Source: Podocnemis expansa
Taxonomy: Eukaryota; Chordata; Testudines; Podocnemididae
DNA length: 64,000 nt
Direction: 5' to 3'
NCBI GenBank assembly: GCA_007922195.1
Contig: ML681963.1
Location: forward strand, 137,123,019 to 137,187,018
Shown: one piece after another, positions 11,927-21,876 of the stretch
Layout: each line of letters opens with the position of its first letter
How positions within the stretch are numbered: the first letter of the stretch is position 1
Made by a program: the position numbers and the translations under genes
The notes under the pieces: generated by a model
Told to the model about the DNA's origin: nothing
What the model saw: only the letters and a program-made list of their open reading frames with translations
Database searches by the model: none

Positions 11927-14079
11927 CCCTAAGGGGATGGTTGACTGACTTGCCACTCCGTTCCATGCCGCATAAATTTTAATGGCAGAAAACAGGGATC
12001 AAGAGGCTCTAATATTAGCCCCATCATGCCCCATAGGGATGCACCCCGCCACAGGCCCTCCATCTTTCTCTCTCTTCCCTCATCACCCCTCTCCCATCCC
12101 TCATCACAAATTCCCCCTACAAACCTCTTGGGGCTCCTTGATCCCTTTGTAGGCCTGTGATGGGATATCCCTTTGACTCTATTAGCAATGCTACACCACT
12201 TTGAGCGTTTACCCCTTCAGGCCAGTCTGCATTACTGCCTTGGCTCTCCAGGGGGGGGAATATCAACCACCATCGCCTATGTGGTAAGAACAATAAGCCT
12301 ATCCCTCCCCTTCCCTGCTAGGAGTTCCCTGGTTCCTCATAAGAGAACCAACGGCTACTGGGGCCTTGAAGGAAGTTTTCACTTAGTGCAGTGGGGCATC
12401 TCCACCTACTGGGGCAGCCTACATGGGGGGATCCTTCAGTCTTCTATGTATCCCTGAAACCTATAGCTGCTGGGTCTAACACATCATGTGATAGTATGTG
12501 CCACTAAAGTCCGTGAATGCTGTGGATGTTGTACCACGTAACTCACTGGCAGAGAAGCTCCCGCCCCACCTCCTTTTTCTCATGGACAAGGGCCTAAATC
12601 TTCGGGACAGTAAGCCCCTTGGCCTTTTTTCACTCCTTGTGAAGATGGGACCCTCAACGGTTCTCCCCCCCCCCTCCAATGGCTTTTGGGAAGCAGTGAA
12701 ACACTTCTGCGATTCTGACCAAGGAAGAGTTAAAGCACATACCCTGCTTATATGTCTAGGGGGAGACACCCCCCATACCAGAGCACGCTCACAGGGAGTG
12801 AGTGGCAGAAGGAGAAGCCTCATTGTCCCCTCTGGGTAGACTCTGGGATGCCTCCTGGTTCACTCAGTGTCCTAACCTGACTCAGGTGTAGAATAGCTAC
12901 ATAGTTCCCGGGTCTCATCTCCTTACGATCCACTGGCGTCCCCATAGTTTAATCATGAAGGGCCACTGGTGATCTTACATCCCCTGGGCCCTTGCCACAG
13001 GGTCAGGAGGGACTCTTATCAGCACAGCACTTTGTCCCTTCTCTACTCTCCTCACCAATTCTTGCTCATATCTTTTTAGTGGGGCAACAGGAGCCTGGAA
13101 AACGAGGGAAGCTGACTCCCAGATCTCTAATGTCCGGCATTCACCCTTATGCCCTCTTTCTTTACTCCCTCAGGTCTTAGTTCCAATTCCTCAGGGTTCC
13201 CTTCTTGTTCCTGGTGGTGTTTTTTCTTAGGTCCCTACCAAAAGGAGGTACCGAAACAAACAACTCCCTCTTCATTTCAGAATTTGAACATAGGCCATCT
13301 GTTCAGGGCTTTTTCCCTCACTAAATCATTGAGGGGCACCCAATGGGCCACCACTCTCAGGACAATCTTTTCTCCTGGGAGGAGTTCACACTGGGTCTGT
13401 CTCAATAGAGCCTAAGAAAGATTATATCTGGAGGTCACAGACCTTGAACCAGCAACCTGATGAGTCTGTATTACAGCTCTTTTCCCACCTCACTGATGGG
13501 GCCCTAAGTCATACTTGCCTCTAGGTCTTAAGTTGCACTGTTATTAGCTTCCCTTCTGCCTGGCTCCCTAAAAACCATCAAAAGGGGGCTCCTTCATCAG
13601 GTTGGGACTACTCCACTAGAACAAGATTGCCCAACAAGACCATTGTGGTTGCACTTTCAGCTCTTGATCTGTCAAACCAACCTAGACACTCACAAGTTGA
13701 AGAGTCATAACCCCACTAGTGTGGAGAGGGTGGGTTTTATCCTCACCTTTATCTCCTGGGACGTGAGAGTCAATCGTCTCACAGTGGGTAGACCAACTGT
13801 GGAACTTCCTGTGTTTTCTTGATTGTTTTAGCCACACCCAAAATCGAGGGCATCCAAAGTGATTAGGATGGCCCAGCATTAATACTCTCACCTTCAAGGC
13901 AGGGTGACACACAACTTCTCACTGGTTCCCTTGTACGGTGTTCTCTTAGAAAACATCCAGGGTTATAGTTCATCCCCTCTAGGTGGGCTGGAAAGCTTGC
14001 TTTTCAGACATCCTTCCATGCCTTGGGTTGCCTTTATGGGGATAGCCACGCTGAAGGCAGGAAAAACCCAGCTCCACCC

Positions 14080-14756
14080 ACCATCCACAGTACAGCTAGT
14101 AGTCACCTAATAGTGAATGATGCGAGCAGCACTCAAAGAAGAATGGTGGGTTACTTACCAGCAGGGCCAGCTCAAGGGGTTGTGGTGCCCCAAGCCAAAT
14201 TTTGATTTGGTGCCCCCCCATCTCATTCATGGAGGCTGAAAATGGTTTTCCAACGTGCATAAATATCCAGTGTCTGCCTGCAGAGGGATTTAAAGTGCAC
14301 TCTGCCTATATGACTTAAGATGCAGGTTGACTAACAGTGCCTGAGCTGCTAGGAAAGAGTTGAAGAAGCGGGAGCCAGCCTGATCTTAAGGGGGGCTAGG
14401 CGCCCCTAAGAACTGTCACATGAAACCATGTCCGTCTCTTGCCTTGTAGCAGAACTGGCCCTGCTTACCAGTAACCATCCTCCTTTGAGCTGGGCTGCTT
14501 GCATATATTCAGAACCCTCCCACCATCCCTGCTACTTGGAGTTGGCAATTAGAAGGGACTGAGGAGGATCAGGGTTGGGGCCATATATGTAGCCATGGGA
14601 GTGGCCAGAAGGGGTGCTGGCCACTGATCCTGCTCTGACGGGCTAGAGCTAAAAAGTTTTTGACCAATCGTGCACTGTGGCACGTAAACATCTAATACTG
14701 AATGTATGCGCACAGCCCATCTCGAAGAAGGGTGATTACTGGTAAGTAAGCCACCA
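14080..14756 (+). repeat. DIRS copy 1 right terminal region with hairpin
   Basis: ACAGCTAGTAGTCACC and GATGCGAGCAGCACTC match copy 2 at 27206-27260. A later arm (GGTGGGTTACTTACCAG...GGGCTGCTTGC, split by the hAT at 14162-14463) pairs with its reverse complement near 14709-14756 (GCGCACAGCCCATCTCG...GTAAGCCACC). The spacer between them includes a TACTTGGAGTTGGCAA phrase, which copy 2 also has. DIRS elements replicate through inverted terminal repeats and an internal complementary region, and this may belong to that structure. I could not find copy 1's matching left repeat. Confidence 0.8.
14162..14463. mobile_element. hAT-type miniature element inside the DIRS terminal repeat
   Basis: The ends are CAGGGCCAGCTC and GAACTGGCCCTG, inverted repeats with one mismatch. 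The flanking CTTACCAG (14154-14161 and 14464-14471) is an exact 8-bp duplication, and removing the 302 bp restores the DIRS arm seen in copy 2. The interior has a GTGCCCC...GGTGCCCCCC phrase. It inserted after the DIRS copy did. Confidence 0.95.
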
Positions 14757-14970
14757 TTTTACACAGACAGATTTCCCAAATTGTCACATAGATGTAACAC
14801 CCTTTCTTACCTGACTCACAGTGCTTATCTTTCTTTTGTTTAGCTTGGAGTGAGTGGGACAATTGTGTTTAAAAAGCAGAGAATGGCTTGTATCAGAAAA
14901 TTCTGTTCTGGTTCAAGCAAAGGACTTAAAATTTGTGTTTAAAAACAAAGAGAAGTCTTATCCCCTCTAC

Positions 14971-15348
14971 CAGAGGCGTCGCTGGCTGGGGGAGGGACCC
15001 AGGGCATGGGCCACAGGCCCCGCCCCCAGCCTGTAGGCCCCGCCCCCTGGCCAGGGACAGGGACAGGTGCCGCAGCACCGCCGTGGGGGGCTAGGCCCCG
15101 CATCCCTGGCCAGGGACAGGGTCGGAAGCGGCCGCAGGAGGCTGGGCTCCGCATCCCCAGCCGGGGACAGGGCTGCCACAGCCGTGGGCGGCCAGGGCCC
15201 GCATCCCCAGTGGGGGACGCGGCTGCTGGCAGCTGGGCCCCAGATCCCTGGCGGGGGGATCTGGCCCCAATTGGGCCAGAGATCCAGGGCACTGGTGCTG
15301 GGGTTCGGGGCACGTGCCCCGGAGTGCCCAGCGCCAGAGACGCCCCTG
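14971..15348. mobile_element. hAT-type miniature element with GC-rich minisatellite core
   Basis: The ends are CAGAGGCGTCGCTGG and CCAGAGACGCCCCTG. The flanking CCCTCTAC (14963-14970 and 15349-15356) is an exact 8-bp duplication. The core is about four degenerate GC-rich units of roughly 58 bp, each with GCATCCC(T/C)(G/A)GCC and GGGACAGGG, and it is CpG-rich. The long overlapping frames on both strands (14939-15446) come from this composition. A decayed relative is at 35955-36117. Confidence 0.93.
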
Positions 15349-15356
15349 CCCTCTAC

Positions 15357-17170
15357 TACAATCTGGGTAAGAAGATTCACCCAACCTCGAAGAATCCCCT
15401 AGCACAGGCACTGCATAGGGATGCCTATAGCAAGAGGGCCTACTGATGGGGAGTGGGAAAGGATTGCATCCAAAGTTGTACAGAGAGCTACTATCAGCAT
15501 TCTGGGCTCTTCCAAGCAGCAGAACAACCCACAGGCAATCCTTGATAGGCTGCCTTATTCCAGTGCTTTAAGTTATGCCAAGTGATGCAGTGGGCCTGAC
15601 AGCACAGAATTGAAGAGGAGCATAAAGATGGACACACCTCTCCAGCAGTATCACCTTTCTGCTGGATCTATCCAGAGACCCTCACATATGCCCCTTCCAT
15701 TTCCTGTTCCAGGCATGATGGCCTCCCTACTGCCTGCTGGACTTCCACCACTGCTGGAGACCGTGGGCACCCTTCTTCCCTTAGGATGTCTTTTTCTTTG
15801 GTTTAGGGTCACCACAGGCTGCAAGACCCATTGGATTTTGTCCTCATAACCAGTAAAGTTGTTACCCTCATGTCACATTAACGGCAAGCCTGCCAGGGGA
15901 AAAAAATTCCCATCATACAGTCCTGTTTTTGGTAAGAAGGGTAGGAGTGTGGGGGCAGCTGTGGGCTTTTTGTCCTGAGCTTGGCTTGCTGTGGCCAAGT
16001 ATAATCCATTCATTTGTGTAAGAACAGAACTAGCCCTGAGCTGTAGATTCAGAGAAATAGAGAGAGTCATTTTCAATAAGGGCCTTTTATTGCTTAAGAG
16101 TCAGGAATAAAAGACCCTTTTGGTTACTTTAATTATTGTTGGATTTGAATCAGATTTTTAAAAGGGCCAGCTGTCAAGTACCCATAGCACATGCATGTGG
16201 GAAATCTAGAATGCCCTATATTATTAACATTTAAAAAAAAAAAACCATCTAGCTCCTTAAGCACATTGCACTCTCTGCCTGTTCTGTTACACTCACCTGC
16301 ACCTTTGGAATAACTATGTTGTAAGTATCTTTTCTTGTTGTCTCAGGCAACTCTGTTATAGGAGCATCCAGTAAATTGTGTTAGTGCTCATTTGCTCTGT
16401 GTGAAATTTTCTTCTGTCTGTCTGAAGCAAGCCATAGAATTTACGCAAGGACAGATGGTTTGCACTGTGTTTCTTACATTGTTTTCAGTTCCCCTTAAGT
16501 TGTGGGTTTTTTTATTTTTTTTATTTTTTCTTTTTTGGCTGGGGGTGGGGGAGATGCAATGCAGTGGCATTTCCTTGTGACTTACAGCTTTCATGATTTT
16601 GCTACTTTTACCTTTTATCTGCTCAGAATATTGTTGATTTGTCAGTTGTGGTTAACTGACTAAGGGAAAAGTGGAGTTAGTTTTACAGTAGAGTACAGAA
16701 CTGTCTCCATGGGACTTTCAGCTGTTCCCATGGGACCAGTACAAAGATAAAAGAAACAAAGCAGAAGTTTCAGGTTTCAACTCTTAATTTTTATTTTTTA
16801 TTCATGCCTTTTCAGAGATAAGTTTCCATAGGAACAGAGAGCTGTGACATCATGAAACAAGGCTTAAGAGTGACTGAGCCCTTTGCACTAACACAAACAC
16901 TAAATGCCACTAAAGCTCCACAAAAGCCTATTTTGGAGGCTTAAATAGTCCATAGGTTTTTGCTGGTCCTCTGCTCAGGTACTGATCTCACACTATATGA
17001 GTTCCTACGCAGTAATGGGAATAAGGATATCCATGTAGAAACCATATGTTAGTTACTGTCATCCATCTCCAGAGCAGAGGTAATACCACATGACTAAGGT
17101 CACCCATCACACATGACAACAAATAACAAATAGCAGAAAGTCCAAGTGAACACCTATAGGCTGGAGGGGG
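15357..17170. other. no gene seen
   Basis: I recognise no exon, RNA gene or repeat. It includes A-runs (about 16235) and T-rich tracts (16505-16535). The frames are short and unconvincing. Confidence 0.4.
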
Positions 17171-17171
17171 G

Positions 17172-18257
17172 GGGGACAAGGAATCTTGTGGCACTTAAAG
17201 ACTAACAGATTTATTTATTGCATGAGCTTTTGTGGGAGAATATCCCACTTTGCCAGATGCTTTGAAGAGGGAGAACTTACAGAACTGGATGAAAATAAAT
17301 GCAGGGGAGTGTAAGGCATAGGATCAGGTCATACTGCAACAGCAAATCAGAGCATTTGTAAGGATTCAAACTTTAGGAAACAGCATACAGAGGGAGGGTG
17401 AAGTCAAATAACCTGTTGTAATGTGAAAAGAGTCCATAGTTACAATTCAGCCTTGCTTTCACATAATTTAATTTGCATATTAATTCCATTTCAGCAGTTT
17501 CTTCTTTGAAGTCTTGATGTCCCAATGATTTTCTTGACGACCATTGTTAGCAAGCCATCAATGGAGTGATTAGGAAGATGGAAGTGCTAAGCAACTTTTT
17601 TTTGTGTGTTATGATTTCTGATATCAGTTTTATGAGCATTAAACCTTCTCTGTAGGGTCTGTCCTATTTGTCCAATGTATAAGGCATGGGGGCATTTCCG
17701 GCACATGATGGCATAAATCACATTAGTGGATGAGCAGGTGAAAGACCCTTTGATGGAGTAGCTGGTTTGATTAGATCCTATGATGGTGTCTTCTGTGCAG
17801 ATATGTAAACAGAGTTGGCAGCATGGTTGTTGCAAGGATATGTGCCTGCTTTAATGTTTCTGTTCTTAGGTCTGTAGTTGCTGGTGAGTATCTGTTTAAG
17901 GTTCGGGGATTGTCTGTAGGCGAGGAGAGGTCTGTCTCCCAAGGCTAGGGAGAGTGAGGGGTCATCTTTTAAAATAGGCTGGAGGTCCTTAATGATCTGT
18001 TGTAGAGGTCTGACTTGAGGGTTGTATGTGGTGGCTAGTGGTGTTCTATTGTTTTCTTTTTTGGGCCTTTCCTATAGTAGTTGACTGCGGGGTACCTGTC
18101 TGGCCCTGTCAATTTGTTTCTTTACTTTGCCAGGTGGATACTGTAGTTTTAAGAAAGCTTGATAGAGATCCTGAAGATGTTTGTCTCTGTCTGAGGGGTC
18201 AGAGCAAATGCGGTTATATCTTAGGGCTTGGCTGTAGACAATGGCTTGTGGTGTAGA
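17172..18257 (-). pseudogene. Penelope-like element, 3' part with GIY-YIG endonuclease
   Basis: Translated on the minus strand, the 5' end gives a peptide with ALRYNRICSDPSDRDKHLQ (about 18220-18165), typical of the RT C-terminal region of Penelope-like elements. Further on come VRPLQQIIKDLQPILKDDPS and a cysteine-rich GIY-YIG domain at about 17600-17830, with IYAIMCRKC, YIGQIGQTLQRRF and NAHKTDIRN. PLEs use this endonuclease to nick target DNA for RT priming. Frame shifts and stops between the pieces, plus 5' truncation at about 18257, show the copy is dead. The 3' UTR (17172-17590) ends in the GTGCCACAAGATTCCTTGT motif shared by the shorter copies elsewhere in the window. Confidence 0.85.
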
Positions 18258-18652
18258 TGTCACAGTTCCCAGGGTCTCTGATCCTCTGACCTCTTTGTGG
18301 CCTTTTACGTCCTCACTGCATCTGGGAGCAAGCTGCCCAGATGGTGTCCACTGACTCACTGTAGTGAGTCTCATGTGAACACTCTACCAATAGCTGTGCA
18401 GATCAGGCTGGTGCTCAGGCTCTCAAGCCCCCTTTCCTGCTTCCCTCTTGAGCATCAGAGTTGGCACTCACAACCAAGCTACAACATCTACACAGCTATC
18501 TTTAGAGCCCTTGCATGAGACAGTGGACTCTGGCTGGGAGGCTAGTTCCTAGCTGCAGCACAGACATGTCCTTTGAGGGCTCCACACTTATTTTCAGGCC
18601 TCCGTATATCACCATTCTCAGGACACAATACAGCCACTCTCTCCGTCTAGAC
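18258..18652. other. no gene seen
   Basis: Mixed-composition sequence between the PLE remnant and the next miniature element. Nothing recognisable. Confidence 0.4.
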
Positions 18653-18880
18653 CAGCAGTTCTCAACCAGTGTGTCATGACACGCAGTGTCACTGGGTTGG
18701 GAACCAGCCCCTCAAGAAGCTGCAGTATGGCAGTGGCTTCCTGCAGCTGCAGCTTCCTGACAGGGGGGCTGAATCAGGACAGCTGCAGCAGGCTTTTTGG
18801 CAGCAGAGGGCACTATGTTGTACACAGTTGCATATACTGTCAATTGTGTTTTGCAATGCAAAAACCTTTGAGACCCTCTT
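18653..18880. mobile_element. probable hAT-type miniature element
   Basis: The left end is CAGCAGTTCTCAACC and the right end CTTTGAGACCCTCTT, weakly inverted. The flanks GTCTAGAC (18645-18652) and CTCTACAC (18881-18888) agree at six of eight positions. The internal TGTCATGACACGCAGTGTCA phrase is like those of hAT-derived repeats. The ends are tentative. Confidence 0.6.
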
Positions 18881-18888
18881 CTCTACAC

Positions 18889-21296
18889 AAGGGAATTAGA
18901 TTGCAATTCCTACTGCAATTCATTGTGATCACTTCAGTAAGTCTGGTTTTAGTTCTGCACCTGCTGTCCTGTTTACACAATGATAGGGTTAACCAGTGAC
19001 CTTTATGGACAGAATATTAGTGATCCAGAACAAAATCATCACAGAGAAAAATATCTTGAAAACAAAAAAACCCAGCATATATCACCCTTCATCCACATAG
19101 GGACCCTGACAGGTTTCAAAATACTTCTAGTCCACTTGCAGCATTACAGTCCTTCAGTTCTTGGAGAGTGTGTATGCATGACATCTCTCTGTAGGTCAGA
19201 GTGGAGACTTTGTACAGTTTTCAGTTCTTTATCAGGCATCTTGAACCAGGTCAGACAAGTATTTGGTTTCCCCCATGGGTTGAGCCTTTTCCAGATTTGT
19301 TATCAGCCTAAAAATTTGCATTAATCCCCCGTAAAGCCAGAAAACAATCCTTGGTCAATAAAGATCCAGGCAACTTGTATAAGATATGTGTCCACTATAT
19401 CTGTCATGCAGACTATTTTCTGAAAATTTTAAATGATAAATACAGTTGCAAAAACCAGGATCAATTTGCAAAGGACATGAAACAGGAAAAAGGGCTAAAT
19501 CCATCATAATGCATTTAAAATGAGAAGTTCAGCCAGTTCTAGCTACCATTATCATTAAGTCCACAACCTGTTTAAAGAAACATTTTTGCACCCCAAATAG
19601 AGCTAGCTGGGAAATTATTTTTTTCCCCTATGAAAAAATTAGATGCAAAAGTTCGATTTTTTTCATAAATTTTTCCAATGTTTTATCAGAAACTGAAAAT
19701 TCGAGGAGGCCAAAAAAATCAGTTCAACAAACATTAAGAAGAAAATGGACATTTTCTTTAAAAATTCCACCAAGAAATATCTTACTTTTTTTTTGGATCT
19801 ACTGTAATACCAGTATTTTCACCAGACCAGCTCTGAATAAAAAAGGCAAGATGATACCAAATAAATGTTAAGGCTTAACACAAGCCAAAGCTAATAGCAT
19901 TGCATCAAATGTAGCTGTGTGTATTGGAAAGAGGACTGGAACTTCAAACCTGAGGACAAAGGTTGTGCACCACAGTTAAAAGACATTATTGCAAAGAGAG
20001 GTTATCTTGTTCCAGAACGTAATGATTTGCTTCTGTGATGAGTCACTGGTACCAGGATATTGATTCCAATACTGTCCCATGTCCCTAGAATGACCGCAGG
20101 AAATTGTTAATATTCCATTAGTAAGTGGGTAATGAGACTTTGTATGCAATAAATAGCTCCTAAAAATCAATGCAAATCGAGTGGTTATAAAAGCCATGTA
20201 TTGCTTTTTGTGGTTGGTGGTGTATTTCTCTGGGAAATCCAGTATATTGATTGGATTTTTGTAAAAGAGCTTATATGAACTCATTAATGGCTTGGTTTGA
20301 CCTCACTGAAAGGTACCTGGACTCCAACATCAAGATGTTCAAAAGCAAATGCTGATTTCAGATACTGTAATTTTTGAGTGTTCAACTGAAGAGATCATAA
20401 AAGGGGGTTGCAGTGGCACAGCTGGAGCAGCACTCCTTTGTGGATCTTCCAGGCACCCAGACTTAAGCACAGAACTCCCTCATGGGAAAGAAATCTTGGT
20501 CTCTAGGATCCATTGAGGTGGGCTTCAACACACCAATTAATTGTCTCTTCAGTCCTCGTCCCTTCCGCAGTGTTGGAGGTACTTAGCAAAAAGCAAAGCT
20601 AACTCTACTGATCTGCCCACCATTCCTTCAGCATGGGATCCCTGCTGTTTGGCTCCCAGACAGTCCCTTTCTAGTGCATTGCTTGCTTCTCAGAGCTTAG
20701 CTGTGCATTGGCTAGCAAGCCCATATTTCCATATCTTTCCATATCTCTTCAGGCAGAGCTCCTTCCTCCTTCCTGGCCAGCTGGTTCTAAACTGAGTCAG
20801 GTTCTCTTCTTTTATTTCCTCTCTAGGCTTGGTGCTGGTTGCCAGTGTAGTGGGGCAGGGCTAACTCTGCCTATAGACTTTCCTTAATCACTTTTCTGCT
20901 GGCATGGGGCCTCTCTGCCCCCTCATTAGATTAGATTTCCAGAAGCACCCTGTGAAAAATCAGACCTCCTGAAGGTGCCTTAAGCTTAGGACCCAAAAAT
21001 GACTAGTCACTTTTGTTAATCTTGTTAAAAGTGCCACAAGACTTCTTGTATGTTAATCTTGAACTAAATACTTCTGTCCCTCTGACATCCAACATATTAC
21101 TTTTCCCAGTCTTAGTTTGTTTCCCTTTTAGGTCCCTTTCTTGTGCATATCAAACCTGAACCTTTGGAAGTGATGTGTTTCTGTGAGGACAAAAAAAAAA
21201 AAAAAAAAAAAAGACTCTTAGGCAGCACCTTGTTTTGGACTGATATCTCCTGTTTCCTCTATAAGCTCTCCTTTCCTCTGTCCTTACAACTATAGC
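18889..21296. other. no gene seen
   Basis: Mostly unrecognised sequence. A short PLE 3'-end scrap (AAAGTGCCACAAGACTTCTTG) lies near 21027-21047, and an A22 run spans 21191-21212. No exon or RNA gene is evident. Confidence 0.4.
21191..21212. repeat. poly(A) run
   Basis: Twenty-two consecutive A. It lies about 85 bp upstream of the DIRS left end and is probably unrelated to it, since DIRS elements have no poly(A) tail. Confidence 0.95.
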
Positions 21297-21345
21297 GTGT
21301 TCTTCGAGCGCTGCTCACATCATTCAGTTACAGGTGTCCAGTTCC
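21297..21345. repeat. DIRS copy 2 left inverted terminal repeat
   Basis: TTCTTCGAGCGCTGCTCACATC and TTCAGTTACAGGTG are the imperfect reverse complement of 27210-27260 (CACCTGTAATTGAACGATG and TGTGAGCAGCACTTGAAGAG). Inverted rather than direct terminal repeats are characteristic of DIRS elements. Confidence 0.8.
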
Positions 21346-21411
21346 TTCTTTCCACCCTCAGCAATGGTACCAGAAGAGCCCACTCTTGCATTCACACAAC
21401 AGTCTGTCTAG

Positions 21412-21868
21412 CAATGTTCCTCCTAAGGCCCTGAGGCAGCTGAGCAACTCATGTTGCTTGCTGTGCGGGCCACCCCCCCCCCCGCGGGAGCCCAATCCTG
21501 CCGCCACCCCCCCACTTTCCCAGTAAGCCCCCCCCAAGCCAGCCCACTGCCCTCCTCCCACCCTAGTCCGCTCCCCCAGTAACTCCCCAGCCAGATCGAT
21601 CCCCCCTGGCAGTCTTACCCAGCTGCTGGAGGAGCGCAGCTGAGCCACAGCTCCTCCAGCTGAAGAAGCACTAACGGAGCATGCTGAGACATTCTGAGCA
21701 TGCTCTGTTAGAGCTTCTCTGGGCGGGAGTTTTAATAACTCCCAGTGCCAGAGGAGCTCTCAGCCAGCACTCTGGTGGCCAGCCCTGCATGGCCAGCAGC
21801 CTTCCCTGTGCTGGGAAGCTGCAGTAGGCTGCGCGGCTGCATGCCTGTGCAGCTTACATGGAACATTG
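21412..21868. mobile_element. hAT-type miniature element in the DIRS copy 2 leader
   Basis: The left end is CAATGTTCCTCCTAAG and the right end CTTACATGGAACATTG. The flanking CTGTCTAG (21404-21411 and 21869-21876) is an exact 8-bp duplication. The 457-bp body is GC-rich with long C-runs (21470-21484). It sits between the DIRS left repeat and the gag frame, and the gag reading frame opens at its right edge. It postdates the DIRS insertion. Confidence 0.93.
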
Positions 21869-21876
21869 CTGTCTAG

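Larger units (their letters stand above)
10701..14079 (+). other. unidentified segment inside DIRS copy 1, no RT visible
   Basis: In copy 2 the matching position holds reverse transcriptase, RNase H and tyrosine recombinase. Here I find none of their motifs: no DLKD, no YxDD-like box, no DAS..GWG and no TSARRVSE. The sequence is C/T-rich on the plus strand with medium frames (10728-11075, 11190-11453, 12173-12457, 12498-12839, 13149-13415). Runs such as the peptide KTIVVALSALDLSNQP near 13640 look like decayed coding sequence, but I do not recognise a family. It contains two hAT elements at 11569-11926. It could be a divergent internal region, captured host sequence or an inserted element. 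Confidence 0.5.

Noticed and set aside
12476..12839. Overlapping frames of about 115 residues on both strands as candidate cargo genes of DIRS copy 1
   Set aside because: Neither shows a recognisable domain. They are reported only as part of an unidentified segment.
15006..15446. Long overlapping frames on both strands (to 146 residues)
   Set aside because: They lie in the GC-rich core of a hAT miniature element, are open in several frames at once and have low-complexity composition.
21191..21212. A22 run as the tail of a processed retrocopy
   Set aside because: No coding sequence, LINE or SINE precedes it and no target duplication is visible.
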